Source of the DNA: UBA7803 sp041686955
GTDB lineage: Bacteria; Pseudomonadota; Gammaproteobacteria; Pseudomonadales; Azotimanducaceae
Reading direction: 5' to 3'
Length of the DNA: 18,134 bases
Assembly: GCA_041686955.1 (NCBI GenBank)
Contig: JAWLCV010000080.1
Location: 1-18,134, forward strand
In this document: one piece after another, positions 7,031 through 13,669 of the stretch
How the letters are laid out: the number at the start of each line of letters is the position of its first letter
Position numbering within the stretch: position 1 is the first letter of the stretch
Translations under genes and position numbers: made by a program
Notes under the pieces: model-generated
Seen by the model: the letters and a program-made list of their open reading frames with translations, nothing else
Databases searched by the model: none
Told to the model about the DNA's origin: nothing

Positions 7031-7746
7031 AGCACGACCAGCCCCTCCTCGATCTGTATTTCGCGCCGACCCCCAACGGCTGGAAAGTCACCATCATGCT
7101 CGAGGAGTGCGGGCTGCCCTACAACGTCATCCCGGTGAATCTGGCCCGGGGCGACCAGTTCGCCCCCGAGTTCCTGAAGATCAGCCCGAACAACCGCATG
7201 CCCGCCCTGGTGGACCATGAGACCGGGCTGCACATCTTCGAGTCCGGCGCCATCCTCATGTACCTGGCGGAGAAGACCGACCGCTTCATGCCCCTGGACC
7301 CGGACGGCAAGTACGACGTCCTGCAGTGGCTGTTCTGGCAGGTCGGGGGTCTCGGCCCCATGGCGGGCCAGCTCTCCCATTTCGTCAACTACGCCCCGGG
7401 CGGCCCTGACGCGCACCCGTACGCCCACACCCGTTACAAGAACGAGTACGACCGGCTGTTCGCGGTGATGGAACGCGTGCTGGGAGACCAGGCGTTTCTG
7501 GCGGGCGAGTACTCCATCGCCGACATGGCCTGCTTCCCCTGGATGACGCCCTACAAGCACTTCGGCCAGGACATGAGCCGCTACCCCGGGGTGCGCCGCT
7601 GGTTCGATACCCTGAAACGCCGGCCGGCGGTGCGCCGGGGCATGGACGTGGGAAAGGACATGCGGCGCCCGGCGGGGGAGCTCACCGAGGAGCAGCGGCG
7701 CATCATGTTCGAGCAGACCGGTGAGAGCGTGCTGAAGCCCCGGTGA
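7027..7746 (+). CDS. Glutathione S-transferase family protein, Nu-class/YfcG-YghU-like
   Basis: The protein has 239 residues. The N-terminal thioredoxin-like domain (about 7-88) holds TPNGWKVTIMLEE, the T-P-N-G-x-K motif of Nu-class enzymes whose Thr/Asn bind glutathione. It also holds NNRMPALVD with the cis-Pro (Pro59) and FESGAILMYLAEKT (71-84) with the gamma-glutamyl-binding Glu-Ser pair. The all-helical C-terminal domain includes FLAGEYSIADMACFPW, the N-capping box of GSTs. Nu-class members such as E. coli YfcG act mainly as glutathione disulfide reductases. The gene starts inside the stop codon of the CPT-like kinase gene. The pairing of a small-molecule kinase with a GST hints at a detoxification or modification pair, but this is inference. 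Confidence 0.92.
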   Translation: MKHDQPLLDLYFAPTPNGWKVTIMLEECGLPYNVIPVNLARGDQFAPEFLKISPNNRMPALVDHETGLHIFESGAILMYLAEKTDRFMPLDPDGKYDVLQWLFWQVGGLGPMAGQLSHFVNYAPGGPDAHPYAHTRYKNEYDRLFAVMERVLGDQAFLAGEYSIADMACFPWMTPYKHFGQDMSRYPGVRRWFDTLKRRPAVRRGMDVGKDMRRPAGELTEEQRRIMFEQTGESVLKPR

Positions 7747-7768
7747 TCGTGAACCCGTGCACAATCGC

Positions 7769-7778
7769 GTGCATGCAC
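7769..7778. repeat. 10-bp perfect palindrome GTGCATGCAC
   Basis: A perfect palindrome lies in the 93-bp gap between the GST gene and the 80-residue gene, 61 bp before the latter's ATG. A second GTGCAC sits just upstream at 7757-7762. It may be a regulator-binding site, but 10 bp is short and no promoter elements can be placed with confidence. Confidence 0.25.
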
Positions 7779-7839
7779 CGCACAAAAGCTTACATCACGC
7801 CTCTGGACCAGTCGGGCCGACGCTCCTAAATTCTCCCGC

Positions 7840-8082
7840 ATGGAGCATCGATACACGACCAGCAGCGAAGACCGGGGTGTGTGGACCAGCGGGCCCGGGC
7901 AGATCTTCTGTCAGTGGTCCTGGCACGAGGCCACCAGAACCCTGCACGTGGAGCATGGCGGCGACGTGCACCAGCTCGTGATTCCCGAGCTGGAGCACCG
8001 CGGGTCTTCGGGAATTCAGCTCGACTTCCCGGAGACCGCCAAGGACGTCGCCCACTTCATGGAACGTCGCTCGGTCGCCTGA
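7840..8082 (+). CDS. Small hypothetical protein, 80 residues
   Basis: I do not recognise this protein. It encodes a soluble-looking, rather acidic chain with three Trp residues near the N-terminus, one Cys (Cys24) and several His residues. It has no signal peptide and no membrane segment. The alternating pattern in QIFCQWSW, TRTLHVEHGG and QLVIPEL suggests a small beta-rich domain followed by a short helix (ETAKDVAHFMERR). The codon use matches the neighbours and it fills the gap between the GST gene and the convergent acyl-CoA dehydrogenase gene, ending 4 bp from the latter's stop. No strong ribosome site precedes the ATG. It is more likely a real gene than not, because the opposite strand offers no better candidate here. 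Confidence 0.55.
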   Translation: MEHRYTTSSEDRGVWTSGPGQIFCQWSWHEATRTLHVEHGGDVHQLVIPELEHRGSSGIQLDFPETAKDVAHFMERRSVA

Positions 8083-8086
8083 CCCT

Positions 8087-9301
8087 CTAAAGACCGAGCA
8101 CCAGCTTCGCCATGATGTCGCGCTGGATCTCGTTGGATCCGGCGTAGATGGAGACCTTCCGGGTATTGAAGTAATCCTGCGCCACGCCGTTGGCGTATTG
8201 CGGCCCCACCGGCTGGAAGTTGTCGCCGGGCGCCGGGGTGGACTGATCGAGCGGCAGCGCGTAGTAGCCCACCGCCTCCAGAGCCAGCTCCGTCACCGCC
8301 TGCTGCAGCTCGGTGCCGCGGGTCTTCAGCAGCGAGGACTCGGGGCCCACGTTCTGCCCCGCCGCCAGCGCGCCCAGGATGCGCAGCTCCGTGAACTCCA
8401 TGGCAAGCACCTGCACCTCCACGTCGTGGAAGCGGGCCCGAAAGTCCGGGTCCTCGGCCATGGAACGGCCGGTGCCGTCCTGCTCGCTCTGCGCCATGGT
8501 CTTCACGTGCTCGAGTGCGCCTTTCAGGGCCGGTGAGTAGGCGTTGCCGCGCTCGAACTCCAGCAGGTACTTGGCGCAGGTCCAGCCCTTGCCCTCCTCG
8601 CCCACCAGGTTCTCCTTGGGCACCTTCACGTCCTCCAGGTACACCATGTTGATTTCCTGGTGGGGCGGCTGGGGATCGTCCAGGGTGATGATGGGATTCA
8701 CCGTCACCCCGGGGCTGTGCATGTCGATGAGCAGGAAGCTGATGCCGAGCTGGCGCTTCTCTTCCTGGCTGGTGCGCACCAGGCAGAACATCATGTCGGC
8801 GTACTGGGCCAGGGTGGTCCAGGTCTTCACGCCGTTGACCAGATAGTGATCGCCCTTGTCCTCGGCGCGGGTCTTCAGTGACGCGAGATCCGAACCGGCA
8901 CCCGGCTCGGAGTAGCCCTGACACCACCAGACGTTGGAGTTCAGGATGTCGGGCAGGTACTTGTCCTTCTGCTCCTGGGTGCCGAACTTCATGATGACCG
9001 GGGCCACCATGGTGATGCCGAAGGGGATCACCCCCGGCGCTCCCACCCGGGCCCGCTCCACGTCGAAGATGTATTTCTGGGTCGGGGTGAAGTCCGCGCC
9101 GCCGTACTCCTTCGGCCAGTTCACCGCGGCCCAGCCCTTCTCCGCCAGCCGCTTCTGCCAGGCGACCAGGTCGTCCTTGCTCAGCTTGCCCAGGGCGCTG
9201 CGGGCCTGCTTGTCGCGCATCTCCTGGGGCCAGGCCGTCTCCAGCCATTCGCGCACTTCCTGCTGGAACTTCCGATCTTCTTCGCTGAATGAGAGATCCA
9301 T
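8087..9301 (-). CDS. Acyl-CoA dehydrogenase family protein
   Basis: This is a 404-residue FAD enzyme with the standard acyl-CoA dehydrogenase layout: an N-terminal helical domain (1-125), a middle beta domain opening with the signature CQGYSEPGAGSDLASLKTRA (128-147), and a C-terminal helical domain. It should oxidise an acyl-CoA thioester to the enoyl-CoA. The start at 9301 is set by AGGTAAAAGA just before ATG and by the canonical MDLSFSEEDRKFQQEV opening. The position that holds the catalytic Glu in medium-chain enzymes (YEGT) is Ala387 here (IYAGSNEIQR). Glu250 in LLEFERGN aligns by eye with the catalytic Glu of isovaleryl-CoA dehydrogenase (LDLER). Long N-terminal and mid-domain features resemble actinobacterial and proteobacterial steroid- or branched-acid-type FadE proteins. 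The substrate is unknown. Confidence 0.93.
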   Translation of the reverse strand: MDLSFSEEDRKFQQEVREWLETAWPQEMRDKQARSALGKLSKDDLVAWQKRLAEKGWAAVNWPKEYGGADFTPTQKYIFDVERARVGAPGVIPFGITMVAPVIMKFGTQEQKDKYLPDILNSNVWWCQGYSEPGAGSDLASLKTRAEDKGDHYLVNGVKTWTTLAQYADMMFCLVRTSQEEKRQLGISFLLIDMHSPGVTVNPIITLDDPQPPHQEINMVYLEDVKVPKENLVGEEGKGWTCAKYLLEFERGNAYSPALKGALEHVKTMAQSEQDGTGRSMAEDPDFRARFHDVEVQVLAMEFTELRILGALAAGQNVGPESSLLKTRGTELQQAVTELALEAVGYYALPLDQSTPAPGDNFQPVGPQYANGVAQDYFNTRKVSIYAGSNEIQRDIMAKLVLGL

Positions 9302-9409
9302 TCTTTTACCTCGATTCGTCCGGCATTGCGGCCCAGGGGGGCACCTTGCGTACGGTACCAAAAACAGGGATGCTCAGGTATCGCAAAGCAAGATTCCTGC
9401 GCTCTGCCC

Positions 9410-10261
9410 ATGCCCATCGAAAGCCTCGCTCTTGCCCGTCGCCACTCGATCTCAGCGGTCGCCGGTGCGCTCTGCCTGGTGGCCGGATGCAGCGGCGGCA
9501 GCGGCAGCGCGTCGAATCCGGACGGGGCCGGGGCACCCGCGTTGTCGTTCTCGGCGTCGCCCACCGCCGTTCGCGACGGTGGCTTCTCCGAGCTGAGCTG
9601 GAGCGCGAGCCGGGCGCGGAGCTGTGAAGCGTCGGGGGGCTGGTCCGGGGCCAAGGCCGTGGCGGGGTCGGAAGACGTGGGTCCTCTCCATGCAGACACC
9701 GTGTACCGGCTGAGCTGCTCGGGCGACGGCGGCGCCGTCTCCCGGCAGGTGACCGTCACCTTGGACGACGGCGCAGGTCCCCACGTCACCTTGACGGCAG
9801 AGCCGGCGCAGATCCCCGTCGATGGCACGAGCACGTTGAGCTGGACGGCCGACGGCGCCACCAGTTGCACCGCATCGGGCGGCTGGTCCGGCTCACGCCC
9901 CACCTCGGGCAGCTTCACCACCGGTCCGCTGTCCGCCAGCACGAGCTTCCGCCTGTCGTGCTCCGGAGCCAGCGGCACCGCACTGGCTTCGGTCACCGTG
10001 GAGGTGCTGGACAACGTGGTGCGCTGGGTACGGCCGACCCAGAACGTGGACGGCTCGCCCCTCACGGATCTGGCCGGGTATCTGATCTACTGGGGCTCCG
10101 AGAGCCGACGCTACGGCTCCAGCGTGCGGATCGACGATCCCGACGCCACCGAGTGGGAAGCGAACATCGCCCCAGGCTCCTACTACTTCGCCATGACGGC
10201 CATCGACGTGGACGGCCACGAGAGCGATTACTCCAACGAAGTGGCGATGATCATACCCTAG
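9410..10261 (+). CDS. Lipoprotein with two tandem Ig-like repeats and a fibronectin-III-like domain
   Basis: This is a 283-residue exported lipoprotein. The N-terminus has Arg10, Arg11 and a hydrophobic stretch ending in the lipobox LVAGC (Cys27). It is followed by a Gly/Ser linker, as expected for an outer-membrane or surface lipoprotein. Two 81-residue repeats follow. Each has a LSWSA/LSWTA strand, SC-x-ASGGWSG and YRLSCSG/FRLSCSG. Cys72-Cys103 and Cys153-Cys184 have identical 31-residue spacing and probably form one disulfide per domain. Residues 203-283 (LAGYLIYWG, GSYYFAMTAIDVDGHESDYSNE) are a fibronectin type III-like end. I chose ATG 9410 because it places the lipobox correctly; an earlier in-frame start at 9326 would bury it. 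The role is probably adhesion, carbohydrate binding or scaffolding. There is no catalytic domain. Confidence 0.85.
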   Translation: MPIESLALARRHSISAVAGALCLVAGCSGGSGSASNPDGAGAPALSFSASPTAVRDGGFSELSWSASRARSCEASGGWSGAKAVAGSEDVGPLHADTVYRLSCSGDGGAVSRQVTVTLDDGAGPHVTLTAEPAQIPVDGTSTLSWTADGATSCTASGGWSGSRPTSGSFTTGPLSASTSFRLSCSGASGTALASVTVEVLDNVVRWVRPTQNVDGSPLTDLAGYLIYWGSESRRYGSSVRIDDPDATEWEANIAPGSYYFAMTAIDVDGHESDYSNEVAMIIP

Positions 10262-10265
10262 CCGT

Positions 10266-10892
10266 TCATCGCATCCCGAGCTTCGCCGCCAGCAGCGGGA
10301 TCCGGTCGTTGCCGAAGTACATGTCGTCTCCGTCCAGGAACATGGTGGGAGAACCGAAGCCGCCACGCTCGATGAGCTCGTCGGTGTTGCGGCGCAGCTT
10401 CGCCTTGTACTCCGGCTGGCCGATCCTCTCGAGTAGCGCGTCGGCGTCGAGCCCGGCCTCCTCGGCAATCCGCCGCACCTCCGCATCCTGGGAGATGTCC
10501 ACCAGCTCCGTCCAGTAGCGCTGAAAGGCCCGGCGCGCATAGGGCACCAGCCGCCCCTCCTCCAGCGCCACGAAGGCGCCGCGCATGACCTTGACGCTGT
10601 TCACCGGAAACACCGGCGGCTGGCCGATCTCCACCCCCACGTAGCGCGCCCAGTCCTGGAGATCCTTCTGGTAGTAGCGGGCCTTGGCCGGCACCGGCTT
10701 CTCCCGGTTCTCGTAGACGCTGGGGTTGATGGTGTTGAACACGCCGCCCACCAGGAACGGCTTCCACAGCATGTCCACGTCGTCCTGTCCGGCGATGGGC
10801 TGGATGGCCTCGAAGGCCAGATACGTCCAGGGGCTGGAGCAGTCGAAGAAGAACTCGAGGGTGTGCACGCTGCGGCTCCTGATGCCAGTCAT
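10266..10892 (-). CDS. 2-hydroxychromene-2-carboxylate isomerase/kappa-GST-like (DsbA superfamily)
   Basis: This 208-residue protein has a thioredoxin-like fold with a helical insertion, the size of the HCCA isomerase/kappa GST group. FFFDCSSPWTYLAFEAI (14-30) carries the Ser that replaces the redox Cys of DsbA and activates glutathione in this group. KPFLVGGVFNTINP and the C-terminal FGSPTMFLDGDDMYFGNDRI (cis-Pro loop plus the G-N-D-R motif) are diagnostic. HCCA isomerases act in naphthalene-type ring degradation with glutathione, but many relatives have other or unknown substrates, and no ring-cleavage genes are present here. The ATG at 10892 is divergent from the toxin-antitoxin module with a 42-bp gap, so one control region may affect both. 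Its 3' end lies 4 bp from the lipoprotein stop. Confidence 0.88.
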   Translation of the reverse strand: MTGIRSRSVHTLEFFFDCSSPWTYLAFEAIQPIAGQDDVDMLWKPFLVGGVFNTINPSVYENREKPVPAKARYYQKDLQDWARYVGVEIGQPPVFPVNSVKVMRGAFVALEEGRLVPYARRAFQRYWTELVDISQDAEVRRIAEEAGLDADALLERIGQPEYKAKLRRNTDELIERGGFGSPTMFLDGDDMYFGNDRIPLLAAKLGMR

Positions 10893-10898
10893 GAGCGA

Positions 10899-10927
10899 TT
10901 GTAGCGCGACGGTAGATGAATTACATT
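10899..10927 (+). promoter_or_regulatory. Candidate promoter of the toxin-antitoxin module, possibly leaderless
   Basis: TTGTAG (10899-10904) and TACATT (10922-10927) are 17 bp apart. The -10 matches four of six consensus bases and the -35 keeps the TTG. Seven bases after the -10 comes the antitoxin ATG (10935), so transcription could start at or next to the start codon. No ribosome site precedes that ATG, which fits a leaderless message. Confidence 0.35.
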
Positions 10928-10936
10928 GTATTACAT
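10920..10936. repeat. ATTACAT direct repeats, likely antitoxin operator
   Basis: ATTACAT (10920-10926) and ATTACAT (10930-10936) are repeated with a 10-bp period, one helical turn. The same stretch holds two overlapping 9-bp palindromes, TACA-T-TGTA and TGTA-T-TACA. It covers the candidate -10 box and the antitoxin start codon. Ribbon-helix-helix antitoxins bind short repeated or palindromic half-sites next to their own promoter, so autoregulation is likely. Confidence 0.45.
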
Positions 10937-11150
10937 GAGCGTGATCACCGTACGTTTGGACAAAGAACTCGACGATGAGCTGCGCAAGCTGTCGGAGCGC
11001 ACTGGTCGGCCCAAGAGCGAGCTCGTCCGCGAAGCGTTGCGCCGTCAGTTGGCGCTCTCGAAATTCGACGAGTTGCGCCGCAAGGTTGCGCCCTTTGCAG
11101 AAGCCCGGGGCTGGTTGACCGATGAGGACGTTTTCCGCGACGTGTCGTGA
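10935..11150 (+). CDS. Ribbon-helix-helix (CopG-type) antitoxin
   Basis: This is a 71-residue DNA-binding antitoxin. Residues 2-45 form a typical ribbon-helix-helix: the strand SVITVRLD, helix KELDDELRKLSERTG, then RPKSELVREALRRQL. The C-terminal tail (about 46-71, FDELRRKVAPFAEARGWLTD) is the part expected to wrap the toxin. It should neutralise the PIN toxin and repress the module. The stop codon overlaps the toxin start as GTGA (11147-11150), so the two are translationally coupled. ATG 10935 is preferred over TTG 10926 because RHH proteins usually begin directly before the strand. No ribosome site is visible. Its neighbours are not mobile genes, so this is a chromosomal-type module. Confidence 0.88.
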   Translation: MSVITVRLDKELDDELRKLSERTGRPKSELVREALRRQLALSKFDELRRKVAPFAEARGWLTDEDVFRDVS

Positions 11151-11542
11151 GGGTATTCCTCGACACCAACGTGCTCGTCGCGGCGTTCGCAACGCGTGGG
11201 CTGTGCGAAGACGTGATGCGGACCGCCCTGTCTGAGCATGAACTCGTGGTGGGACGTTCGGTCCTGGTGGAGCTTCGCAAAATCCTGACCCGCAAGCTGC
11301 GGATGCCGGCGCAGGAAGTTGAAGCCGTCATCTACTTCATCGAGGAGCACGCCGAGACGGTCGAGCCGGAACAGCCGGCGCCCTGGCCGGAGCGAGACCC
11401 GGACGATCGCTGGGTCGTCGCTGCCGCCATCGAAGGGAAGGTCGACCTGCTGGTGACTGGAGACCGCGACCTCCTCGATCTCGACGCCGATCTGCCGTTC
11501 CAGATCGTGACCCCGCGACGCTTCTGGGAGGAGCTTCGCTGA
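11147..11542 (+). CDS. PIN-domain toxin (putative toxin-antitoxin ribonuclease)
   Basis: The 131-residue PIN-domain protein belongs to the 'toxin component, PIN family' group, expected to be a Mg2+-dependent RNase inhibited by the upstream antitoxin. The acidic residues of the active site are present: Asp6 (FLDTNVLVAAF), Glu42 (SVLVELRKIL), Asp87 (DPDDRWVVAAA) and Asp106 (VTGDRDLLDL). No key residue is missing, so the toxin looks active. It begins with GTG inside the antitoxin stop codon. The C-terminal VTPRRFWEEL matches the family's usual end. The gene is followed within a few bases by the promoter of the flavin oxidoreductase operon. Confidence 0.9.
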   Translation: MRVFLDTNVLVAAFATRGLCEDVMRTALSEHELVVGRSVLVELRKILTRKLRMPAQEVEAVIYFIEEHAETVEPEQPAPWPERDPDDRWVVAAAIEGKVDLLVTGDRDLLDLDADLPFQIVTPRRFWEELR

Positions 11543-11547
11543 CCCGG

Positions 11548-11577
11548 TTGACAGCCCGATCCCGCCCCCCGTTCAAT
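11548..11577 (+). promoter_or_regulatory. Sigma70-type promoter of the LLM oxidoreductase operon
   Basis: A perfect -35 box TTGACA (11548-11553) and TTCAAT (11572-11577, four of six consensus bases) are 18 bp apart. They begin 5 bp after the toxin stop codon. The predicted transcript starts near 11583-11585, ahead of the ribosome site AAGGGGAG (11593-11600) and ATG 11606. This is the clearest promoter in the window. Confidence 0.6.
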
Positions 11578-11590
11578 GAAATGCATTTCA
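11577..11590. promoter_or_regulatory. 14-bp perfect palindrome, likely repressor operator
   Basis: TGAAATGCATTTCA is identical to its reverse complement. It overlaps the last base of the predicted -10 box and covers the predicted transcription start, the classic place for a dimeric repressor to block transcription. It is not coding. No regulator gene is adjacent, so the binding protein is encoded elsewhere. TetR, MarR and GntR families are all possible. Confidence 0.6.
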
Positions 11591-11605
11591 CGAAGGGGAG
11601 ACGCG

Positions 11606-12841
11606 ATGAAATTCACCTGGTTCAACCTCATGCCGTGGCCCTACCTGCCCGACGACTTCCGCGAGAAGTACCGGTCGGTGTGGGTGGACATTCCCTCGAG
11701 CCTCTACGACCCGGTGAAGGGCCACGAGGTCTACAACACCTACCTGGACGAGTTGGAGTACGCCGAGAGCCTGGGCTACGACGGCATCGGGGTGAACGAG
11801 CACCATGCCAACGGCTACGGTCTCATGCCCTCCCCCAACATCATGGCCGCCACCCTGGCGCGCCGGACCTCGAAATCCGCCCTGGTGGTGCTGGGCAACT
11901 CCATAGCGCTGTACAACCCGCCCATCCGGGTGGCCGAGGAGTTCGCCATGCTGGACGTGATCTCCGGCGGCCGGCTGCTGGCCGGGTTCCCGGTGGGTAC
12001 CTCCATGGACACCAACTACTGCTACGGCCAGATTCCGGCGCTCACCCGGGAGAAGTACAAGGAGGCCCACGATCTGATCATCAAGTGCTGGGAAGCGGAG
12101 GAGCCCTTCGCCTGGAACGGCCGCTACACCCAGCTCCGGTACGCGAACTGCTGGCCGAAGCCGATCCAGAAGAACCCGCCCATCTTCATTCCCGGGGGCG
12201 GGTCGCTGGAGACGTACGACTTCTGTCTCGACTACGACTACGTGTACTGCTACCTGAGCTTCTCCGGCTACAAGCGCGCCAAGCAGCTCATGGACGGGTA
12301 CTGGCAGCGGGTGGAGGAGCGCGGCAAGGATCCCTCGCCCTACCGGGCCGGGTTCGCCCAGACCATCGTGGTGGCGGAATCCGACGCCGAAGCGGAACGG
12401 GACTACCGCCAGCACATCGACTACTTCTACAACCGTTGCCTGCACGTCTACCCCGGCTTTGCCGACGCGCCCGGCTACCGCACCATCAAGACCCTCAAGG
12501 CCAACGTCACCACCCAGATGACCCGACAGGCCCTGGGCGACGTGTCGAAGATGAGCTGGGATCAGCTCGTGAACGACGGCTACGTGATCGCCGGCAGTCC
12601 CGATACCGTGGTCTCGCGGATGCAGGATCTCATCACCTCGCTGCGGGTGGGCAACATCTTCTGTCTGCTCCACGTTGGCGACATGCCGAAGGAAAAATGC
12701 ATGCGCTCGACCAAGCTCTTCGCCGAGGAGGTGATGCCGAGGCTCCGCGACATGTGGCCGGAGTACGCCGACGACGACCGATTCTGGATTCACCCCATCG
12801 ACCAGGCCCCGCGCGCGGCGGCCGCAGCGGTAGGAGCCTGA
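11606..12841 (+). CDS. LLM-class flavin-dependent oxidoreductase (luciferase-like monooxygenase)
   Basis: This is a 411-residue TIM-barrel protein of the bacterial luciferase-like superfamily. It should use reduced FMN (or F420 in some branches) and oxygen on a small organic substrate. Typical elements are LDELEYAESLGYDGIGVNEHHANGYG (the E-HH motif at 65-67), PSPNIMAATLARRT, NPPIRVAEEFAMLDVISGGRLLAGFPVGTS (104-133) and the C-terminal AGSPDTVVSRMQDL. The start follows AAGGGGAG by 5 bp. It is the first gene of an apparent operon. The next gene, a hydrolase, begins 2 bp after its stop and has its ribosome site inside this gene. A monooxygenase followed by a hydrolase suggests oxygenation to an ester and then hydrolysis. 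A C-terminal Ala run (RAAAAAVGA) is unremarkable. Confidence 0.92.
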   Translation: MKFTWFNLMPWPYLPDDFREKYRSVWVDIPSSLYDPVKGHEVYNTYLDELEYAESLGYDGIGVNEHHANGYGLMPSPNIMAATLARRTSKSALVVLGNSIALYNPPIRVAEEFAMLDVISGGRLLAGFPVGTSMDTNYCYGQIPALTREKYKEAHDLIIKCWEAEEPFAWNGRYTQLRYANCWPKPIQKNPPIFIPGGGSLETYDFCLDYDYVYCYLSFSGYKRAKQLMDGYWQRVEERGKDPSPYRAGFAQTIVVAESDAEAERDYRQHIDYFYNRCLHVYPGFADAPGYRTIKTLKANVTTQMTRQALGDVSKMSWDQLVNDGYVIAGSPDTVVSRMQDLITSLRVGNIFCLLHVGDMPKEKCMRSTKLFAEEVMPRLRDMWPEYADDDRFWIHPIDQAPRAAAAAVGA

Positions 12842-12843
12842 AC

Positions 12844-13638
12844 ATGGAAAGCCGAATCATCGAGGTAAAAGGCCCTCGCGGCATCGTTTCCAGCATTCGC
12901 GTCTATCAGGGCGGCACGGGCCCGGACCTGCTGTTCCAGCACGGCGCCGGCGGACTGCTGCCCGACGACTCGTTTCTGGCGCGGCTCGGCGAGCACTTCA
13001 CCGTGCACGCGCCGCTGCTGCCCGGGTTCGAGGATTCCGAGGGCGGCGAGCACCTGCGGACCATGCTCGACTTCACCCTGCACGCGTTCGACGTCTGGGA
13101 AACCCTGGGGCTCAGCCGGCCCCTACTGGCCGGCCATTCCATGGGCGGAATGCTCGCCGCCGAAATGGCCGCCGTCGCCCCGCACAGCGTCGATGCCCTG
13201 GCGCTGCTCTGCCCGGCGGGGCTGTGGCGCGATGATGCGCCGGTGACGGATCTGTTCGCCGCCCTCCCCTTCGAGCTGCCCGGACTGCTGCTGCACGACC
13301 CGGCCAAGCACGGCGCCCTGCTTTCCGCCGGCGGTGACTTCGACGACCCCGAGTTTCTCACCGGTTTCCTGGTGGGCAACGCCCGCCGGCTCGGCACCGC
13401 CGGCAAGCTGCTGTTCCCCATCCCCGACCGGGGCCTGGGTGACCGCTTGTACCGCATCCGCGCACGCACCGCGGTGATCTGGGGTGCCAGCGATCGGATG
13501 ATCGATCCCGTCTACGCCGACGACTTTGCCGGCGCCATCGCCAACGCCGAGGCCATCGTGGTGCCGGAGGCGGGTCACATGGTGCCCTACGAGCAGCCGG
13601 ACCGGGTGGTGGAGATCATCCGCGGCCTGCAGCCGTAG
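12844..13638 (+). CDS. Alpha/beta hydrolase
   Basis: This is a 264-residue single-domain hydrolase. The oxyanion-hole segment is FQHGAGG (31-37). The nucleophile elbow is GHSMGG with Ser99, the acid is Asp217 in VIWGASDRMIDP and the base is His245 in PEAGHMVPYEQP, so the triad is intact. A lid of about 60 residues (130-195) sits between Ser and Asp. The start lies 2 bp after the flavin oxidoreductase stop, with TAGGAG (12831-12836) as ribosome site, which means tight coupling. It probably acts on the product of that enzyme. Its stop codon lies inside a (GCCGTA)4 tandem repeat. It is only distantly similar to the hydrolase at the left of the window, so they are not recent duplicates. Confidence 0.92.
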   Translation: MESRIIEVKGPRGIVSSIRVYQGGTGPDLLFQHGAGGLLPDDSFLARLGEHFTVHAPLLPGFEDSEGGEHLRTMLDFTLHAFDVWETLGLSRPLLAGHSMGGMLAAEMAAVAPHSVDALALLCPAGLWRDDAPVTDLFAALPFELPGLLLHDPAKHGALLSAGGDFDDPEFLTGFLVGNARRLGTAGKLLFPIPDRGLGDRLYRIRARTAVIWGASDRMIDPVYADDFAGAIANAEAIVVPEAGHMVPYEQPDRVVEIIRGLQP

Positions 13639-13655
13639 CCGTAGCCGTAGCCGTA
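13632..13655 (+). repeat. Tandem hexanucleotide repeat (GCCGTA)4
   Basis: Four exact copies of GCCGTA lie at the junction between the hydrolase and Sir2 genes. The first copy carries the hydrolase stop codon TAG. Gain or loss of a copy would not change the hydrolase reading frame or stop but would change the distance to the Sir2 ribosome site by 6 bp. Confidence 0.85.
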
Positions 13656-13669
13656 ACGCGAGGATCGCC

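Noticed and set aside
9181..10065. A 294-residue minus-strand open frame opposite the lipoprotein gene
   Set aside because: The plus strand has a proper lipobox and repeated domains. The minus frame has no recognisable motif and runs into the acyl-CoA dehydrogenase N-terminus in another frame.
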